A DNA stretch of 64,000 bases from NCBI RefSeq assembly GCF_034039665.1, contig NZ_CP120131.1:1226446-1290445 (forward strand), given 5' to 3'. Source of the DNA: Mammaliicoccus sp. Dog046. Lineage in GTDB: Bacteria > Bacillota > Bacilli > Staphylococcales > Staphylococcaceae. The notes below the pieces were generated by a model. The model was given only the letters and a program-made list of their open reading frames with translations, was not told the origin of the DNA and ran no database searches. A program made the translations under genes and the position numbers. Shown here piece by piece: positions 9,400 through 18,778 of the stretch; positions within the stretch are counted from its first letter, which is position 1; each line of letters opens with the position of its first letter.

Positions 9400-10047
9400 A
9401 TGGTTATAAGAGAGAAATATGAAGGTGAATTAAAATCACTTATTGATGACTTGTTTAAACTGGGTAAAGAAGTCTATCATATGATTGAACAATCCGTAAC
9501 GGTATTAAGTGATGAAGATAAAGATAATGCTAGATCACTCATTGCTTATGATAAAAAAATTAATCAAATGGAAGTTGATATTAATGAAAAGGTAGTAATG
9601 CTCATTACTAAACAACAACCTATGGCTACAGATTTACGCGTGATGATTTCTGCATTGAAAATTGCATCCGAATTAGAACGTATGGCTGATAACGCTACTA
9701 ACATTGCTCAAATTCGTAAAAGAACTAAAGTAACAGATTACTTTATTACGATGCGTTTGAAAACGATGGGTAAACTAGCCATGTTAATGTTAAGAGACCT
9801 AGAAACAGCGGTTAATAAAAAAGATATTTTGTTGATAAAAGAAATCATTGAAAGAGATGATGATATTGATGATCTATACAGAGAAATCAGTAATTCATCG
9901 TATTTAATTGATAATGATCCGTTTATTTCTACACAAGCACAATTAGCTGCACGTTATTTAGAAAGAATAGGCGATCATATTACAAATGTCAGTGAAAGCT
10001 GTTATTATTATATTACGGGCGAACACTATGAACCTATTGAAAAATAG
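9400..10047 (+). CDS. phoU: phosphate transport system regulator PhoU
   Basis: A 215-residue all-helical PhoU with the usual two three-helix repeats. Each contains the metal-binding acidic pattern (ELERMADNATNIA near residue 86, YLERIGDHITNVSE near residue 185). The ATG at 9400 is preferred: it starts one base after pstB and gives the normal family length, while an upstream in-frame start would overlap pstB by about 80 bases. PhoU links Pst transporter state to phosphate signalling and persistence in other bacteria. Confidence 0.93.
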   Translation: MVIREKYEGELKSLIDDLFKLGKEVYHMIEQSVTVLSDEDKDNARSLIAYDKKINQMEVDINEKVVMLITKQQPMATDLRVMISALKIASELERMADNATNIAQIRKRTKVTDYFITMRLKTMGKLAMLMLRDLETAVNKKDILLIKEIIERDDDIDDLYREISNSSYLIDNDPFISTQAQLAARYLERIGDHITNVSESCYYYITGEHYEPIEK

Positions 10048-10123
10048 TACTGGAATTATACAGTCATAGATGGTATTATAATAAGGTCGTATATTAATTG
10101 AAATAAGAATAGGAGGGTTCATC

Positions 10124-10273
10124 ATGCGCGTAAATGTAACTTTAGCATGTACTGATTGTGGTGAAAGAAACTACATCTCTAAAAAGAATAAACGTAATAA
10201 CCCAGAGCGAATTGAAATGAAAAAATATTGTGCTCGTGACGGTAAACACACTCTTCATAGAGAAACAAAATAA
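10124..10273 (+). CDS. rpmG: 50S ribosomal protein L33
   Basis: A 49-codon gene starting with ATG at 10124 behind a strong AGGAGGG. The product begins [17 protein letters not shown] and ends LHRETK, matching L33. A CxxC pair at C9 and C12 plus a later lone cysteine suggest partial zinc-ribbon character. It sits between phoU and fthC as rpmGA does in B. subtilis, with its own terminator. Confidence 0.93.
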   Translation: MRVNVTLACTDCGERNYISKKNKRNNPERIEMKKYCARDGKHTLHRETK

Positions 10274-10284
10274 TACAACGAACG

Positions 10285-10320
10285 AAAGCATATTACCAAT
10301 GTTGGTAATATGCTTTTTAT
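10285..10320 (+). terminator. terminator of rpmG
   Basis: A 15-bp stem (AAAGCATATTACCAA and its complement) with a two-base minimal loop, followed by T-rich sequence. Confidence 0.88.
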
Positions 10321-10422
10321 TTACAATTTGAGGTGCTTCAACTACCTATGACCGTATTCCATATGTTATTATTAATATATAATTTGTATTTAATGAAATC
10401 ACTTTTGGGATGTGTTGAAGTC

Positions 10423-10977
10423 ATGAATGAAAAGAAAACTTTGAGGAACAACATACTAACAAAGATGAAAGAACTAAACTTAAATAGTAAACACAAATAT
10501 GATTTGAATTTACGACAACAGTTATTCAATCATAATAAATATAAGCAAGCTAATCGTGTAGCAATTGTGATGAGCATGGATCATGAAGTAGATACATTAC
10601 CAATAATTAAACAAATGTTGAAAGAAAATAAAAAAGTATACGTACCACAAACAGATTATGAAAAGAAGAATATGGTTTTTCAACGATTAATTAATTTAGA
10701 TACTATTTCAAAAGATGAAAAAGGTATAAAATATATAAATGATAAGACAGAAGTCTGCGATGATTTAGATTTAATAATCGTGCCTGGTGTCATTTATAGA
10801 AAAGATGGTTATCGTATAGGTTATGGTGGCGGCTACTATGATAAATATTTGTCACAGTATGAAGGAGACACATTAAGTTTAGCTTATAAATTTCAAGTTC
10901 AACACTTTGAAATTGAGGAACACGATGTACCAGTAGATGAAATACTAATAGCAAAAGAAATTGATGGAGAATTGTAA
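10423..10977 (+). CDS. 5-formyltetrahydrofolate cyclo-ligase
   Basis: A 184-residue enzyme that recycles 5-formyl-THF to 5,10-methenyl-THF with ATP. The family signature is clear in the C-terminal half: VPGVIYRKDGYRIGYGGGYYD. The ATG at 10423 gives the normal length; an upstream in-frame start at 10333 would add 30 hydrophobic residues not seen in the family and run into the rpmG terminator region. Its TAA shares one base with the ATG of the rhomboid gene. Equivalent of B. subtilis yqgN. Confidence 0.88.
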   Translation: MNEKKTLRNNILTKMKELNLNSKHKYDLNLRQQLFNHNKYKQANRVAIVMSMDHEVDTLPIIKQMLKENKKVYVPQTDYEKKNMVFQRLINLDTISKDEKGIKYINDKTEVCDDLDLIIVPGVIYRKDGYRIGYGGGYYDKYLSQYEGDTLSLAYKFQVQHFEIEEHDVPVDEILIAKEIDGEL

Positions 10978-12425
10978 TGGATAAAATTAAACAAATGTGG
11001 AAGTCCATATATTATTTAGTATATACAGAAGGTTATGAAATATTATCTATTGATGATAATGAAAAAGAAATTTGGCTAACGCACGAATCTAAAAAGAGAG
11101 TTAAAAGATTCATCAATAAAACACCTACACATCAAGAAGTAGAATTTGATTTGGAAAAATTAACTGACCACTTAGACATACATATAGAAAATACAGGATT
11201 TAGTTTTGAATATTTAGATGTTTATTATATTACAGATAAAGAAATTGACTTCACAGAATTCAACCACTTTAAACGACCAAGAATTAAATATTACGCTTTA
11301 AGTGAAGTAAGTGATTTTCAAAATACAACAGAACATATTGTTGCAAAGCAGCAAATAAAGCGAGCAAACACATCACCTGTAGCAACATATAAGAACAAAC
11401 TATTTAACGCGAGTTTTATAGACCGTTTTATGTTGAAATTTTCACCAGTAACTTATTCACTTGTTGCATTGAATGTTATTATATGGTTATCTTTAGTACT
11501 TGTATTCAACCACATTGCACAAATTGATCTGGTTGATTTTGGTGGATTAGTGCATTTTAATGTTGTTCATGGAGAATGGTATAGATTATTAACATCTATG
11601 TTCTTACATGCAGACTTTACGCACTTAATGATGAATATGTTCTCTCTGATTATATTTGGTAAATTAATTGAAGGCGCACTCGGCTCAATTAAGATGTTTA
11701 GTATTTATATGATATCTGGTTTATTTGCTGGGTTACTCTCATTAAGTATAGATACCGTTTCAATCTCAATTGGTGCAAGTGGTGCAATCTTTGGATTAAT
11801 TGGCGCATTTATCGTATTCTTATTTACGAGAAAACATACAAATAAGCAATTTGTATTGCAAACATTTATCGGTATATTAATCATTTCATTGTTAGCTTTA
11901 TTTATGAATAATGTGAATCACTTTGCACATTTAGGCGGTTTTATTAGTGGTGCATTTATTATGTATATTATCCATTTATGGATGAATCAAAAACAAGCAA
12001 AATGGTATTATGTAGCTGGTTTTATTGCTTTGACGCTATTGCTCATCATCATCATTTTTAGTAGGCAACAACATTACATTTATGATGAATTAACTGAAAG
12101 TGCAATGGATAAGGGTGATTTTGGAAAAGCAGAACAAATGATTACTCAAATCAAAGATAAGCACTTTGAATCAGATAAGACATATATTCATAGTGGTTTA
12201 ATTGTTGCGAGTAACAAGTCATTAGATGAAGCCATATTAGAATGGGAAAAAGGGCTCAAAGTATTTCCGGATTCAGCTAAATTAAACTATCAAGTAGCTT
12301 TAGGTTACAGAGCAAAAAACGACTATGACAAAGCTAAGAAGTTTATAGACAAGGCAATTAAAATTGATAAAAATAATAAACATTATAAAGCATTAGAAAA
12401 AGAAATAACTGCATTTAGGAGTTAA
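10977..12425 (+). CDS. gluP: rhomboid-family intramembrane serine protease with TPR tail
   Basis: A 482-residue protein with three parts. An N-terminal cytosolic domain of about 150 residues comes first, then a rhomboid core of about seven membrane helices, then a C-terminal tetratricopeptide region (about 385-480). The catalytic dyad is visible: S268 in GASG and H318 in AHLGG. This architecture matches B. subtilis GluP (YqgP), and so does the position between yqgN and yqgQ. It overlaps the preceding stop by one base. Substrates are not evident from sequence. Confidence 0.9.
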   Translation: MDKIKQMWKSIYYLVYTEGYEILSIDDNEKEIWLTHESKKRVKRFINKTPTHQEVEFDLEKLTDHLDIHIENTGFSFEYLDVYYITDKEIDFTEFNHFKRPRIKYYALSEVSDFQNTTEHIVAKQQIKRANTSPVATYKNKLFNASFIDRFMLKFSPVTYSLVALNVIIWLSLVLVFNHIAQIDLVDFGGLVHFNVVHGEWYRLLTSMFLHADFTHLMMNMFSLIIFGKLIEGALGSIKMFSIYMISGLFAGLLSLSIDTVSISIGASGAIFGLIGAFIVFLFTRKHTNKQFVLQTFIGILIISLLALFMNNVNHFAHLGGFISGAFIMYIIHLWMNQKQAKWYYVAGFIALTLLLIIIIFSRQQHYIYDELTESAMDKGDFGKAEQMITQIKDKHFESDKTYIHSGLIVASNKSLDEAILEWEKGLKVFPDSAKLNYQVALGYRAKNDYDKAKKFIDKAIKIDKNNKHYKALEKEITAFRS

Positions 12426-12428
12426 TCT

Positions 12429-12620
12429 ATGAAAAACTTATACGATGTACAACAATTATTAAAAAAATTTGGATATATTATATACTTTAAAAATGAAGAT
12501 GATCAATTAGAGATGATGGAGCAAGAAATTACTTCTATGTATAAAGCAATGCTTATTGATCGTGACACATTTTTACAAGCAAGACTAATCATTAATCAAA
12601 GAAGGGTTGAAAATAAATGA
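12429..12620 (+). CDS. DUF910 small protein (YqgQ type)
   Basis: A 63-residue soluble, charged helical protein located between the rhomboid gene and glucokinase. That is the exact place of B. subtilis yqgQ, and its [11 protein letters not shown] opening fits the family. It ends in ATGA overlap with glcK. Function is unknown; a nucleic-acid role has been suggested for the family, but nothing here tests that. Confidence 0.75.
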   Translation: MKNLYDVQQLLKKFGYIIYFKNEDDQLEMMEQEITSMYKAMLIDRDTFLQARLIINQRRVENK

Positions 12621-13588
12621 CACATATTTTATCAGCTGATATCGGCGGAACAACATGCAAATTAGGTATATTTGACAAATCTTTAAATATAGAAGAAAAA
12701 TGGGAAATTTCTACTAATAAAACAGGCGAAGGTATATTAGAAAATATATATGATTCGTTTATTGTACATTTAAATCGTAAAAATATAGATATTAAAAACA
12801 TTATCGGTATGGGTATTGGCGTCCCAGGACCAATTGATTTTGAAAATGGTGTTGTACATGGTGCAGTTAACTTAAATTGGACTGGTAATATCGAAGTAAG
12901 TAAACATATGAAACAGTATTTTGATGGACCAATTTTCGTGGATAATGATGCCAACGTTGCAACATTGGGAGAAAAGTACAAAGGTGCTGGACAAAATGAA
13001 AGTGACGTCGTATGTATAACACTTGGTACAGGTGTTGGTGGTGGTATCGTATCTAATAGTGAATTGATCCACGGACACAATGGTTCAGGCGCAGAGATTG
13101 GTCACTTTTTAGTTGATCAAAAGAAAAGATTTCAATGTAATTGTGGCATGAAAGGTTGTTTAGAAACTGTAGCTTCAGCTACTGGTGTAATCAATCTAGT
13201 ACATCATTACTATACAAATATGAATTTAAAATCAAGTTTACATGATTTAATTTCAAGTAAAAATGTTACTGCAAAAGATGTTTTTGATGCAGCTAAAGCA
13301 GGCGATGCATTTAGTTTGTTCATTATAGATAAAGTTGCAGGATACATAGCATATGCGGCAAGTGTTATTAGTGTTATGACAAATCCGAAATATATCATTA
13401 TCGGTGGTGGCGTAAGTAAAGCAGGCGATATATTGTTGACATATATTAAAAAGCACTACGAAAAAATGACATTTAGACCAGCACAAGATGATACACATAT
13501 TAAAGTTGCCGAATTAGGTAATGATGCAGGTATTATCGGTGCAGCAGGCTTAATTAAAACATATGTATTAGATAAGGGGAATAACTAA
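12617..13588 (+). CDS. glcK: glucokinase, ROK family
   Basis: A 323-residue ROK kinase phosphorylating glucose with ATP. The N-terminal phosphate loop is [11 protein letters not shown]. The ROK signature with zinc ligands ([10 protein letters not shown]) lies near residues 175-185, and ENGxxxGAVNLNW and DNDANV are also present. It overlaps yqgQ by four bases and yqgV by one, indicating a tight operon. A role in handling sugars not brought in by the PTS is inferred. Confidence 0.92.
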   Translation: MTHILSADIGGTTCKLGIFDKSLNIEEKWEISTNKTGEGILENIYDSFIVHLNRKNIDIKNIIGMGIGVPGPIDFENGVVHGAVNLNWTGNIEVSKHMKQYFDGPIFVDNDANVATLGEKYKGAGQNESDVVCITLGTGVGGGIVSNSELIHGHNGSGAEIGHFLVDQKKRFQCNCGMKGCLETVASATGVINLVHHYYTNMNLKSSLHDLISSKNVTAKDVFDAAKAGDAFSLFIIDKVAGYIAYAASVISVMTNPKYIIIGGGVSKAGDILLTYIKKHYEKMTFRPAQDDTHIKVAELGNDAGIIGAAGLIKTYVLDKGNN

Positions 13589-13902
13589 TGGCTATCGTTG
13601 ATGTTGTCGTTATACCAGTTGGAACAAATGGACCAAGTGTAAGTGAATATATTGCTGAAATACAAGTTATTTTAGAGAAACATAAAGAAACAGGTAAAAT
13701 TGACTATCAATTAACACCAATGAATACATTGATAGAAGGCGACTTAAAAGATTTACTTAATATCATTCAAGAAATTCATGAAAGTCCATTTAATAAAGGA
13801 TTAGATCGTGTATGTACAAATATTAGAATAGATGATAGACGTGATAAATCAAGAAAGATGAATGATAAATTAGATGCTGTTAATAAGCATTTAAAAAAAT
13901 AA
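13588..13902 (+). CDS. MTH1187 family thiamine-binding-type protein (YqgV)
   Basis: A 104-residue member of the MTH1187/DUF77 ferredoxin-like fold family. It opens with VDVVVIPVGTNGPSVSEYIAEI and carries the SPFNKGLDRVCTNIRIDDRRD segment. Relatives bind thiamine or hydroxymethylpyrimidine, but ligand binding here is inferred only from family. It is the last gene of the glcK run and shares one base with glcK. Confidence 0.8.
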   Translation: MAIVDVVVIPVGTNGPSVSEYIAEIQVILEKHKETGKIDYQLTPMNTLIEGDLKDLLNIIQEIHESPFNKGLDRVCTNIRIDDRRDKSRKMNDKLDAVNKHLKK

Positions 13903-13904
13903 AA

Positions 13905-13942
13905 GAACGAGGCTGAGACACTTATATGTCTCAGCCTCGTTC
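13905..13942. repeat. stem-loop repeat with GAGGCTGAGACA, acting as terminator
   Basis: A 16-bp perfect stem (GAACGAGGCTGAGACA and its complement) around CTTATA between convergent yqgV and yqgW. A related element with GAGGCTGTGACAT lies at 54227-54267, so this is a dispersed intergenic repeat. The T-tail is weak. Confidence 0.75.
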
Positions 13943-13961
13943 CAATTGTGATTTGATTTCA

Positions 13962-14201
13962 TTAATGATGTAAAATTGGATAACCATAAGTAAAAATGGT
14001 AGCTAATGAGAAAAAGCCAAAAGATACCACAGTTATAGCACCAAAGAGGATGCCTAAAATGTTTTTGTTTTTAAATGCTGAAATCAAACCGAAAATAGCA
14101 AGTATAAATACAGCAAGCATTAATAATGAAAAGATATTAACACCAATATGTATTTTTACTCCAAACAAATCAAATAATTCCCCTGTGTCGATAAATGGCA
14201 T
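13962..14201 (-). CDS. DUF2759 family small membrane protein (YqgW type)
   Basis: A 79-residue protein with two or three hydrophobic helices, ending in the TIFTYGYPILHH stretch typical of DUF2759. The ATG at 14201 is favoured because GGGGGT lies eight bases before it; an in-frame ATG at 14237 would add 12 residues. It is antisense to its neighbours and sits just upstream of yqgX, as in B. subtilis. Function unknown. Confidence 0.65.
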   Translation of the reverse strand: MPFIDTGELFDLFGVKIHIGVNIFSLLMLAVFILAIFGLISAFKNKNILGILFGAITVVSFGFFSLATIFTYGYPILHH

Positions 14202-14297
14202 TCCAATACCCCCAATACATATTTCTTTTATTATCATATTAATTGTATAATTAATATGTAGTTTTGTCGAGATACTTTTTAAAAGAGGAGCGTTAAA

Positions 14298-14930
14298 ATG
14301 AAGGTATATAGTTATTCACTAGGATTAGTAGAAACAAATTGTTATATCATTGAAGGTGACAATGAATTACTCGTGATAGATCCATCTGATAATGGACAAT
14401 TTATTAATAAGAAAATCGAAAAATTTAATAAAAAGGTAGTAGGTATTTTGTTAACACATGCACATTTTGATCATATTGGTGCAGTTGATGAAGTAGTTAA
14501 GAAACATGATGTAAAAGTTTATGTACACAAAGAAGAAAAATCATGGCTAACAGATACAGTTAAAAATGGATCGAAGAAATTCGAAATGTATCAAATGCCT
14601 CCAGTTGTTCAAAAAACTGTACCAGAAGTAATCGAAGAAGGTACACATCAGATTGGAGAATTTGAATTCGAAGCATTGCATACTCCTGGACATTCGCCAG
14701 GTAGTTTAAGTTATGTTTTCGGTGATTTTGCAATTGTAGGAGATACATTATTCAAAGGTGGAATAGGTCGTACTGATTTATATAGAGGCGATACAGACAC
14801 ACTCATGAACGCCATTGAAGAAAAATTATTAAATTTAGATCCATATACAACAATTTTTCCTGGGCATGGACCAGAATCTACAATCCAAGAAGAGGAAATG
14901 ACGAATCCATATCTAAATGGTTTTAAATGA
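14298..14930 (+). CDS. metallo-beta-lactamase fold hydrolase, glyoxalase II-like (YqgX)
   Basis: A 210-residue MBL-fold enzyme. The metal-binding motif THAHFDHIGA lies near residues 53-62, with later ligands in HTPGHSPGS and the FPGHGPES end. These match hydroxyacylglutathione hydrolase-like proteins. Since Staphylococcaceae use bacillithiol, the natural substrate may be a bacillithiol thioester, which is inference. GAGGAG precedes the ATG, and it forms a single-gene unit with its own terminator. Confidence 0.85.
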   Translation: MKVYSYSLGLVETNCYIIEGDNELLVIDPSDNGQFINKKIEKFNKKVVGILLTHAHFDHIGAVDEVVKKHDVKVYVHKEEKSWLTDTVKNGSKKFEMYQMPPVVQKTVPEVIEEGTHQIGEFEFEALHTPGHSPGSLSYVFGDFAIVGDTLFKGGIGRTDLYRGDTDTLMNAIEEKLLNLDPYTTIFPGHGPESTIQEEEMTNPYLNGFK

Positions 14931-14940
14931 AAATAAAAAT

Positions 14941-14977
14941 AAAAAAGACACTACATAAAATGTAGTGTCTTTTTTTT
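14941..14977. terminator. terminator between yqgX and yqgY
   Basis: AAAAAAGACACTACA and its complement form a 15-bp stem around TAAAA, flanked by A-run and T-run. It can serve yqgX and, on the other strand, yqgY. Confidence 0.9.
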
Positions 14978-15011
14978 AGAGAATGGCCATTTAACTCCAT
15001 ATCTCTATTTA

Positions 15012-15257
15012 TTAATGATGACCGAAGCTAGGCTCTAACAAGAATGTTGAATAATATGTAAATCCTACAAAGCACAATACTAAATATAAAGCGAATATAT
15101 ACATATACATTCTTTCAGTTAATTTTAAGTATCCCAACAATACAAAAAATCCTGTTTGAGCTACAAAGAAATATGCCATCATGTCCATACCGCCTACATA
15201 AAACATTGTAGCAAATATAGCAGTCCAGAAGCCTAGAGTTTTGTAAACTTTATCCAT
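15012..15257 (-). CDS. DUF2626 family membrane protein (YqgY type)
   Basis: An 81-residue protein with three hydrophobic segments, beginning MDKVYKTLGFWTAIFATMFY and containing GYLKLTERMYMYIFALYL. I recognise this as the DUF2626 pattern. It is antisense, between yqgX and comGA, where B. subtilis has yqgY. Function unknown. Confidence 0.75.
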   Translation of the reverse strand: MDKVYKTLGFWTAIFATMFYVGGMDMMAYFFVAQTGFFVLLGYLKLTERMYMYIFALYLVLCFVGFTYYSTFLLEPSFGHH

Positions 15258-15411
15258 CTTCTAATGAACCCCCTCTTTGTTTACTTTCTTATTCACATAT
15301 AATTATAAAGTTACTATGTAGAAAAGTAAATAGCCAGATACAGTAAAAATCTTTTCTTACAAATGAGTAATTATCAATATTGAAAGCGTTTATATAAAGT
15401 AGGAGGAGATT

Positions 15412-16305
15412 ATGGAAAAGTTATTTAAAACACTTATTGATGATGCAATTAAATTATGCGCAACAGACATTCATTTTGTTCCCGTTCAAAATAACAAAAC
15501 ACTAATTCAAATGAGAATGAATGGTATTAATAGTTATTATGAAACGAAATTGGATAACGCTTTATACGGAAAACTACTCATTTATATGAAATTTATATCT
15601 CACTTAGATGTGAGTGAACGAAATAAAGCTCAAAGTGGTCAATTGATTTATAGTAATGATTCGAAATTTTATTTAAGGATATCTACACTTCCTATTAGTT
15701 TAGGCTTAGAATCATGTGCTATTAGACTAACACCTAAAGATTTTACGAGAGAACAAATAAATGATAATGATAGGGACTTTCAGAACATACGTAATAGAAT
15801 GTTTGAATCGGAAGGGTTATTTTTATTTACAGGTCCAACTGGTTCCGGAAAATCGACACTAATGTATGAATTATTATTTACATTGAAGAAAGAACAGAAC
15901 AAACATATCATTACAATCGAGGATCCTGTTGAACAACATTTACACGGTATTGTGCAAGTTTCAGTAAACGAAAAAGCGAATATTACTTACCAACATGCTT
16001 TTAAAGCGATTTTAAGATGTGATCCTGATGTGATTATGATAGGTGAAATACGCGATGAAATTACAGCTAATCATGTGATTCAAGCAAGTTTGAGTGGCCA
16101 TCTTGTACTTTCAACGATGCATGCTAGAAATAATATAGGTGCAATTTATCGATTGCTGGAGTTAGGGATAACTCGGGAACAAATTAGGCAAGGTGTATCT
16201 TGTATCGCGAATCAAAGGTTAATTACATCAAAAATAGGTGACCGTATGCGTGAGATGTCGTACATCTTTACTGAAGAAATCAATCAGATAGAAATGAGTG
16301 AATAA
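15412..16305 (+). CDS. comGA: competence pseudopilus assembly ATPase ComGA
   Basis: A 297-residue secretion ATPase of the PilB/GspE family. Walker A is GPTGSGKST at residues 141-149. An Asp box (ITIEDPVEQ), Walker B (VIMIGEIRD) and a His box region (ASLSGHLVLSTMHARN) follow. Compared with B. subtilis ComGA of about 356 residues it is shorter, as in staphylococci. It powers assembly of the DNA-uptake pseudopilus. First gene of comGA-GG, behind a strong GGAGGAG; a ComK or SigH promoter was not convincingly found in the 154-base upstream region. Confidence 0.95.
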   Translation: MEKLFKTLIDDAIKLCATDIHFVPVQNNKTLIQMRMNGINSYYETKLDNALYGKLLIYMKFISHLDVSERNKAQSGQLIYSNDSKFYLRISTLPISLGLESCAIRLTPKDFTREQINDNDRDFQNIRNRMFESEGLFLFTGPTGSGKSTLMYELLFTLKKEQNKHIITIEDPVEQHLHGIVQVSVNEKANITYQHAFKAILRCDPDVIMIGEIRDEITANHVIQASLSGHLVLSTMHARNNIGAIYRLLELGITREQIRQGVSCIANQRLITSKIGDRMREMSYIFTEEINQIEMSE

Positions 16306-17344
16306 AATGCGTAAAGCGTGCATTTTAAAGAAAGATAATGTGCTATTTTTAATGCGATTATCTGACATGATGAAACAAGGTTTTACTCTACTTGAATCTA
16401 TTCAATTATTGTCCGATCAATTTCAACAATTATCTCATTCAAAGGTTAAATCAACATTAATAGAAATCATTGTATCAACGGGGCAATTACATGAAATTTT
16501 ATCATTTTTAAAGTACCCTCAAGTCATTGTTACGCAAATATATTTTGGTGAGCAATACGGTAATTTAATTGAGTCATTAGATCATTCGATAATGTATTTA
16601 AAAAAGATTGAACAAGTAAAAGCTAAGTTTATAAAAACAATTCAATACCCAGCAGTACTATTCTTTGTATTTTTTATGCTTCTCACGGCAGTTAATCAGA
16701 CAATCATTCCTCAATTTCGTGAAATTTATGAATCTATGAACGTAGAAATATCTTCCTCGTTAAAATTAATAACGACTATTTTTTCTTATCTGCCAATTTC
16801 AATCATTACAGGCGCCTTAATTTGTATACTTCTATCTTTACTTATTTATTTTAAATATCTTGGCGCGGATATATCTAAAAAAATTACTTATTTCAAGCGT
16901 ACGCCAATAATAAATAGTTATATCACGATGTATAACTCGTATAGAATTTCTAGAGATTTTTCGTTTTTTATTCAGAATGGTATTACTCTAAATAAAATTA
17001 TCGAAATATATATGATGCAAACAAAAGATGACTTATTAAGGTTTATAGGTTTATCGATTAATCAGTCAATCGAAGCAGGTCATTCATTTCCGGAATCAAT
17101 TAAATCAATCAATTGTTTAGATGATAATTTGATCCATTATATTCAGCACGGCGAAAATAAATCTAAGTTAGATTTGGAACTCTATTACTTTAGTATTTAT
17201 ATGTTAGATAAATTAGAACAAACATTTATTAAGCAGATGAAATGGATTCAACCAATCGTATTTGGTGTATTGGCGTTATTAATCGTTACTTTATATTTAA
17301 TAATTATTTTGCCAATGCTACAGATGGTTGAAGGCATAAAATGA
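16298..17344 (+). CDS. comGB: competence pseudopilus membrane platform protein ComGB
   Basis: A 348-residue GspF/PilC-type inner membrane platform protein with hydrophobic stretches near residues 110-135, 165-190 and 320-345. It starts with GTG at 16298, overlapping comGA by eight bases. An ATG at 16307 is an alternative that would remove three residues. It anchors ComGA to the pseudopilus base. Confidence 0.92.
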   Translation: MNKMRKACILKKDNVLFLMRLSDMMKQGFTLLESIQLLSDQFQQLSHSKVKSTLIEIIVSTGQLHEILSFLKYPQVIVTQIYFGEQYGNLIESLDHSIMYLKKIEQVKAKFIKTIQYPAVLFFVFFMLLTAVNQTIIPQFREIYESMNVEISSSLKLITTIFSYLPISIITGALICILLSLLIYFKYLGADISKKITYFKRTPIINSYITMYNSYRISRDFSFFIQNGITLNKIIEIYMMQTKDDLLRFIGLSINQSIEAGHSFPESIKSINCLDDNLIHYIQHGENKSKLDLELYYFSIYMLDKLEQTFIKQMKWIQPIVFGVLALLIVTLYLIIILPMLQMVEGIK

Positions 17345-17358
17345 AAGGGGTGTTTTAA

Positions 17359-17676
17359 TTGAAAAAACTATTGTTCATAAGTAAAAAGGAAGGTTTCACT
17401 TTAATCGAAATGTTAATTGTACTTTTGATAATCAGTATTTTGTTAATCATTATTATTCCTAACATTTCAAAGCAATCTGAGACTGTTAAATCTACTGGAT
17501 GCCAAGCTCAAGTTAAAATGGTGGCAGGTCAAGTAGAAGCTTATACACTTAAACACGAATCAAAGCCAAACTCAGTTAATGATTTGGTAAGTGATGGATA
17601 TATCAATGATAAACAACTTACTTGTAAATCCGGCGAAAGAATAACGATTCAAAATGGCGAAGTAGTTGCAAATTAA
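17359..17676 (+). CDS. comGC: major pseudopilin ComGC
   Basis: A 105-residue prepilin with a class III signal: EGFTLIEMLIVLLIIS, cleaved after G12 by prepilin peptidase ComC (not in the window) and N-methylated at F13. It starts with TTG behind AAAGGGG. Cysteines in the mature part (TGCQAQ and LTCKSG) could form an intramolecular disulfide. Confidence 0.95.
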   Translation: MKKLLFISKKEGFTLIEMLIVLLIISILLIIIIPNISKQSETVKSTGCQAQVKMVAGQVEAYTLKHESKPNSVNDLVSDGYINDKQLTCKSGERITIQNGEVVAN

Positions 17677-18101
17677 TGAAAGTACATGGATTTACTTTGA
17701 TAGAGATGATTTTCGTCATGTCTATCGTTAGCCTAATTATGTTGATTTCCATGATACTATCAAAGAATACGATTGAAAATGTAAATCTAAACAAAGGATT
17801 ACAAGATTTCGAAGTGAAGTTAGAATATTTAGAAACGAAGTCTATTGCAAGCAAACGACCGATACTCGTGTGGTTCAAACCCAATTCGAGTCAAATTGAA
17901 TATCAGATTAAACGAAATGATATCCAAACACTTAGTTTATATAAAGGACACGTTTCAAACGACAATCAATTTACAACTTTGGTATTTGATGGAGAAGGGA
18001 ATATCAATCAATTCGGCACATTGAAAATGGTATTTAATAAGAAGAAATATAATATTGTATTCCGTATTGAGAAAGGAAGGTATAGAGTCGTTGAAGAATA
18101 A
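17676..18101 (+). CDS. comGD: minor pseudopilin ComGD
   Basis: A 141-residue prepilin-like protein with a very short leader and cleavage site HGFTLIEMIF (G5/F6). Its ATG shares one base with the comGC stop codon, showing translational coupling. Minor pseudopilins prime assembly in this system. Confidence 0.92.
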   Translation: MKVHGFTLIEMIFVMSIVSLIMLISMILSKNTIENVNLNKGLQDFEVKLEYLETKSIASKRPILVWFKPNSSQIEYQIKRNDIQTLSLYKGHVSNDNQFTTLVFDGEGNINQFGTLKMVFNKKKYNIVFRIEKGRYRVVEE

Positions 18102-18369
18102 CAACGGGTATGTATTTATTGATTTTATACTATCCATTTTCATATTAGTTATGTTAAGTGGGACTTTAATGCCACTGGTACATACATTGAATAAAACAAT
18201 TGAAAAAGAACATTACAAAATCAAACTTTATCAAATGGTGTATCAAACCTTACAAAGTAAGGATAATGAATTGAAGTTTAATACTGATAAATTTAAATTG
18301 AACAGAAAAAATAATCAAATATGTTTGGAAGATGTTATAAGAAATGAAAAAGTGTGTGTTAAAAAATAA
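18091..18369 (+). CDS. comGE: minor pseudopilin ComGE
   Basis: A 92-residue minor pseudopilin with hydrophobic N-terminus after NNNGYVFIDF (G6). I place the start at TTG 18091, ten bases after GGAAGG, which gives a short basic leader. An in-frame TTG at 18055 would add 12 residues inside comGD without a good ribosome site. It overlaps comGD by 11 bases and comGF by 26. Confidence 0.82.
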   Translation: MKNNNGYVFIDFILSIFILVMLSGTLMPLVHTLNKTIEKEHYKIKLYQMVYQTLQSKDNELKFNTDKFKLNRKNNQICLEDVIRNEKVCVKK

Positions 18370-18778
18370 TGAAGGGTTTACGATGATAGAAATGCTATTA
18401 TCGATACTGTTTTTGCTGATTATAGTATCAATCATTCCATTTTTGTTTAAAAGTATATATACGTTCAAAGAATATGCGTTAAATCATTCTGATTATGAAC
18501 TTCTCATGTTCAGAAAAGATTTGTCTAGCGAAGTTAAGGATGCAAAAGTCGAAATTAAAGCATTTAATCAAGTAATAAAATTTGATCATAACAGTAATAC
18601 TACTGAATATACGTTGTTAAATTCTAAGATATTTAAAAGTATCAATGGGAAAGGACATATTACTTTATTAAATAATGTAGAAGACATTACAGTACAAAAA
18701 ATTTCAAATAAGACATATAAAATGTTGATTTCAATTAGAAAGGCGGATAAAGTCATTCGTGAAGAAATTTATTTTTAA
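18344..18778 (+). CDS. comGF: minor pseudopilin ComGF
   Basis: A 144-residue prepilin with cleavage site NEGFTMIEMLLS (G11/F12) followed by one hydrophobic helix. The globular part is rich in charged residues, as in ComGF. The ATG lies inside the end of comGE in another frame. Confidence 0.9.
   Translation: MKKCVLKNNEGFTMIEMLLSILFLLIIVSIIPFLFKSIYTFKEYALNHSDYELLMFRKDLSSEVKDAKVEIKAFNQVIKFDHNSNTTEYTLLNSKIFKSINGKGHITLLNNVEDITVQKISNKTYKMLISIRKADKVIREEIYF

Noticed and set aside
13996-14250. Plus-strand open frame opposite yqgW
   Set aside because: It is the antisense shadow of yqgW, with low-complexity K, I and N-rich translation and no ribosome site.
15258-15411. ComK or SigH promoter before comGA
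   Set aside because: AAAAATCTTTT has the wrong spacer for a ComK box and no convincing SigH pattern was found.
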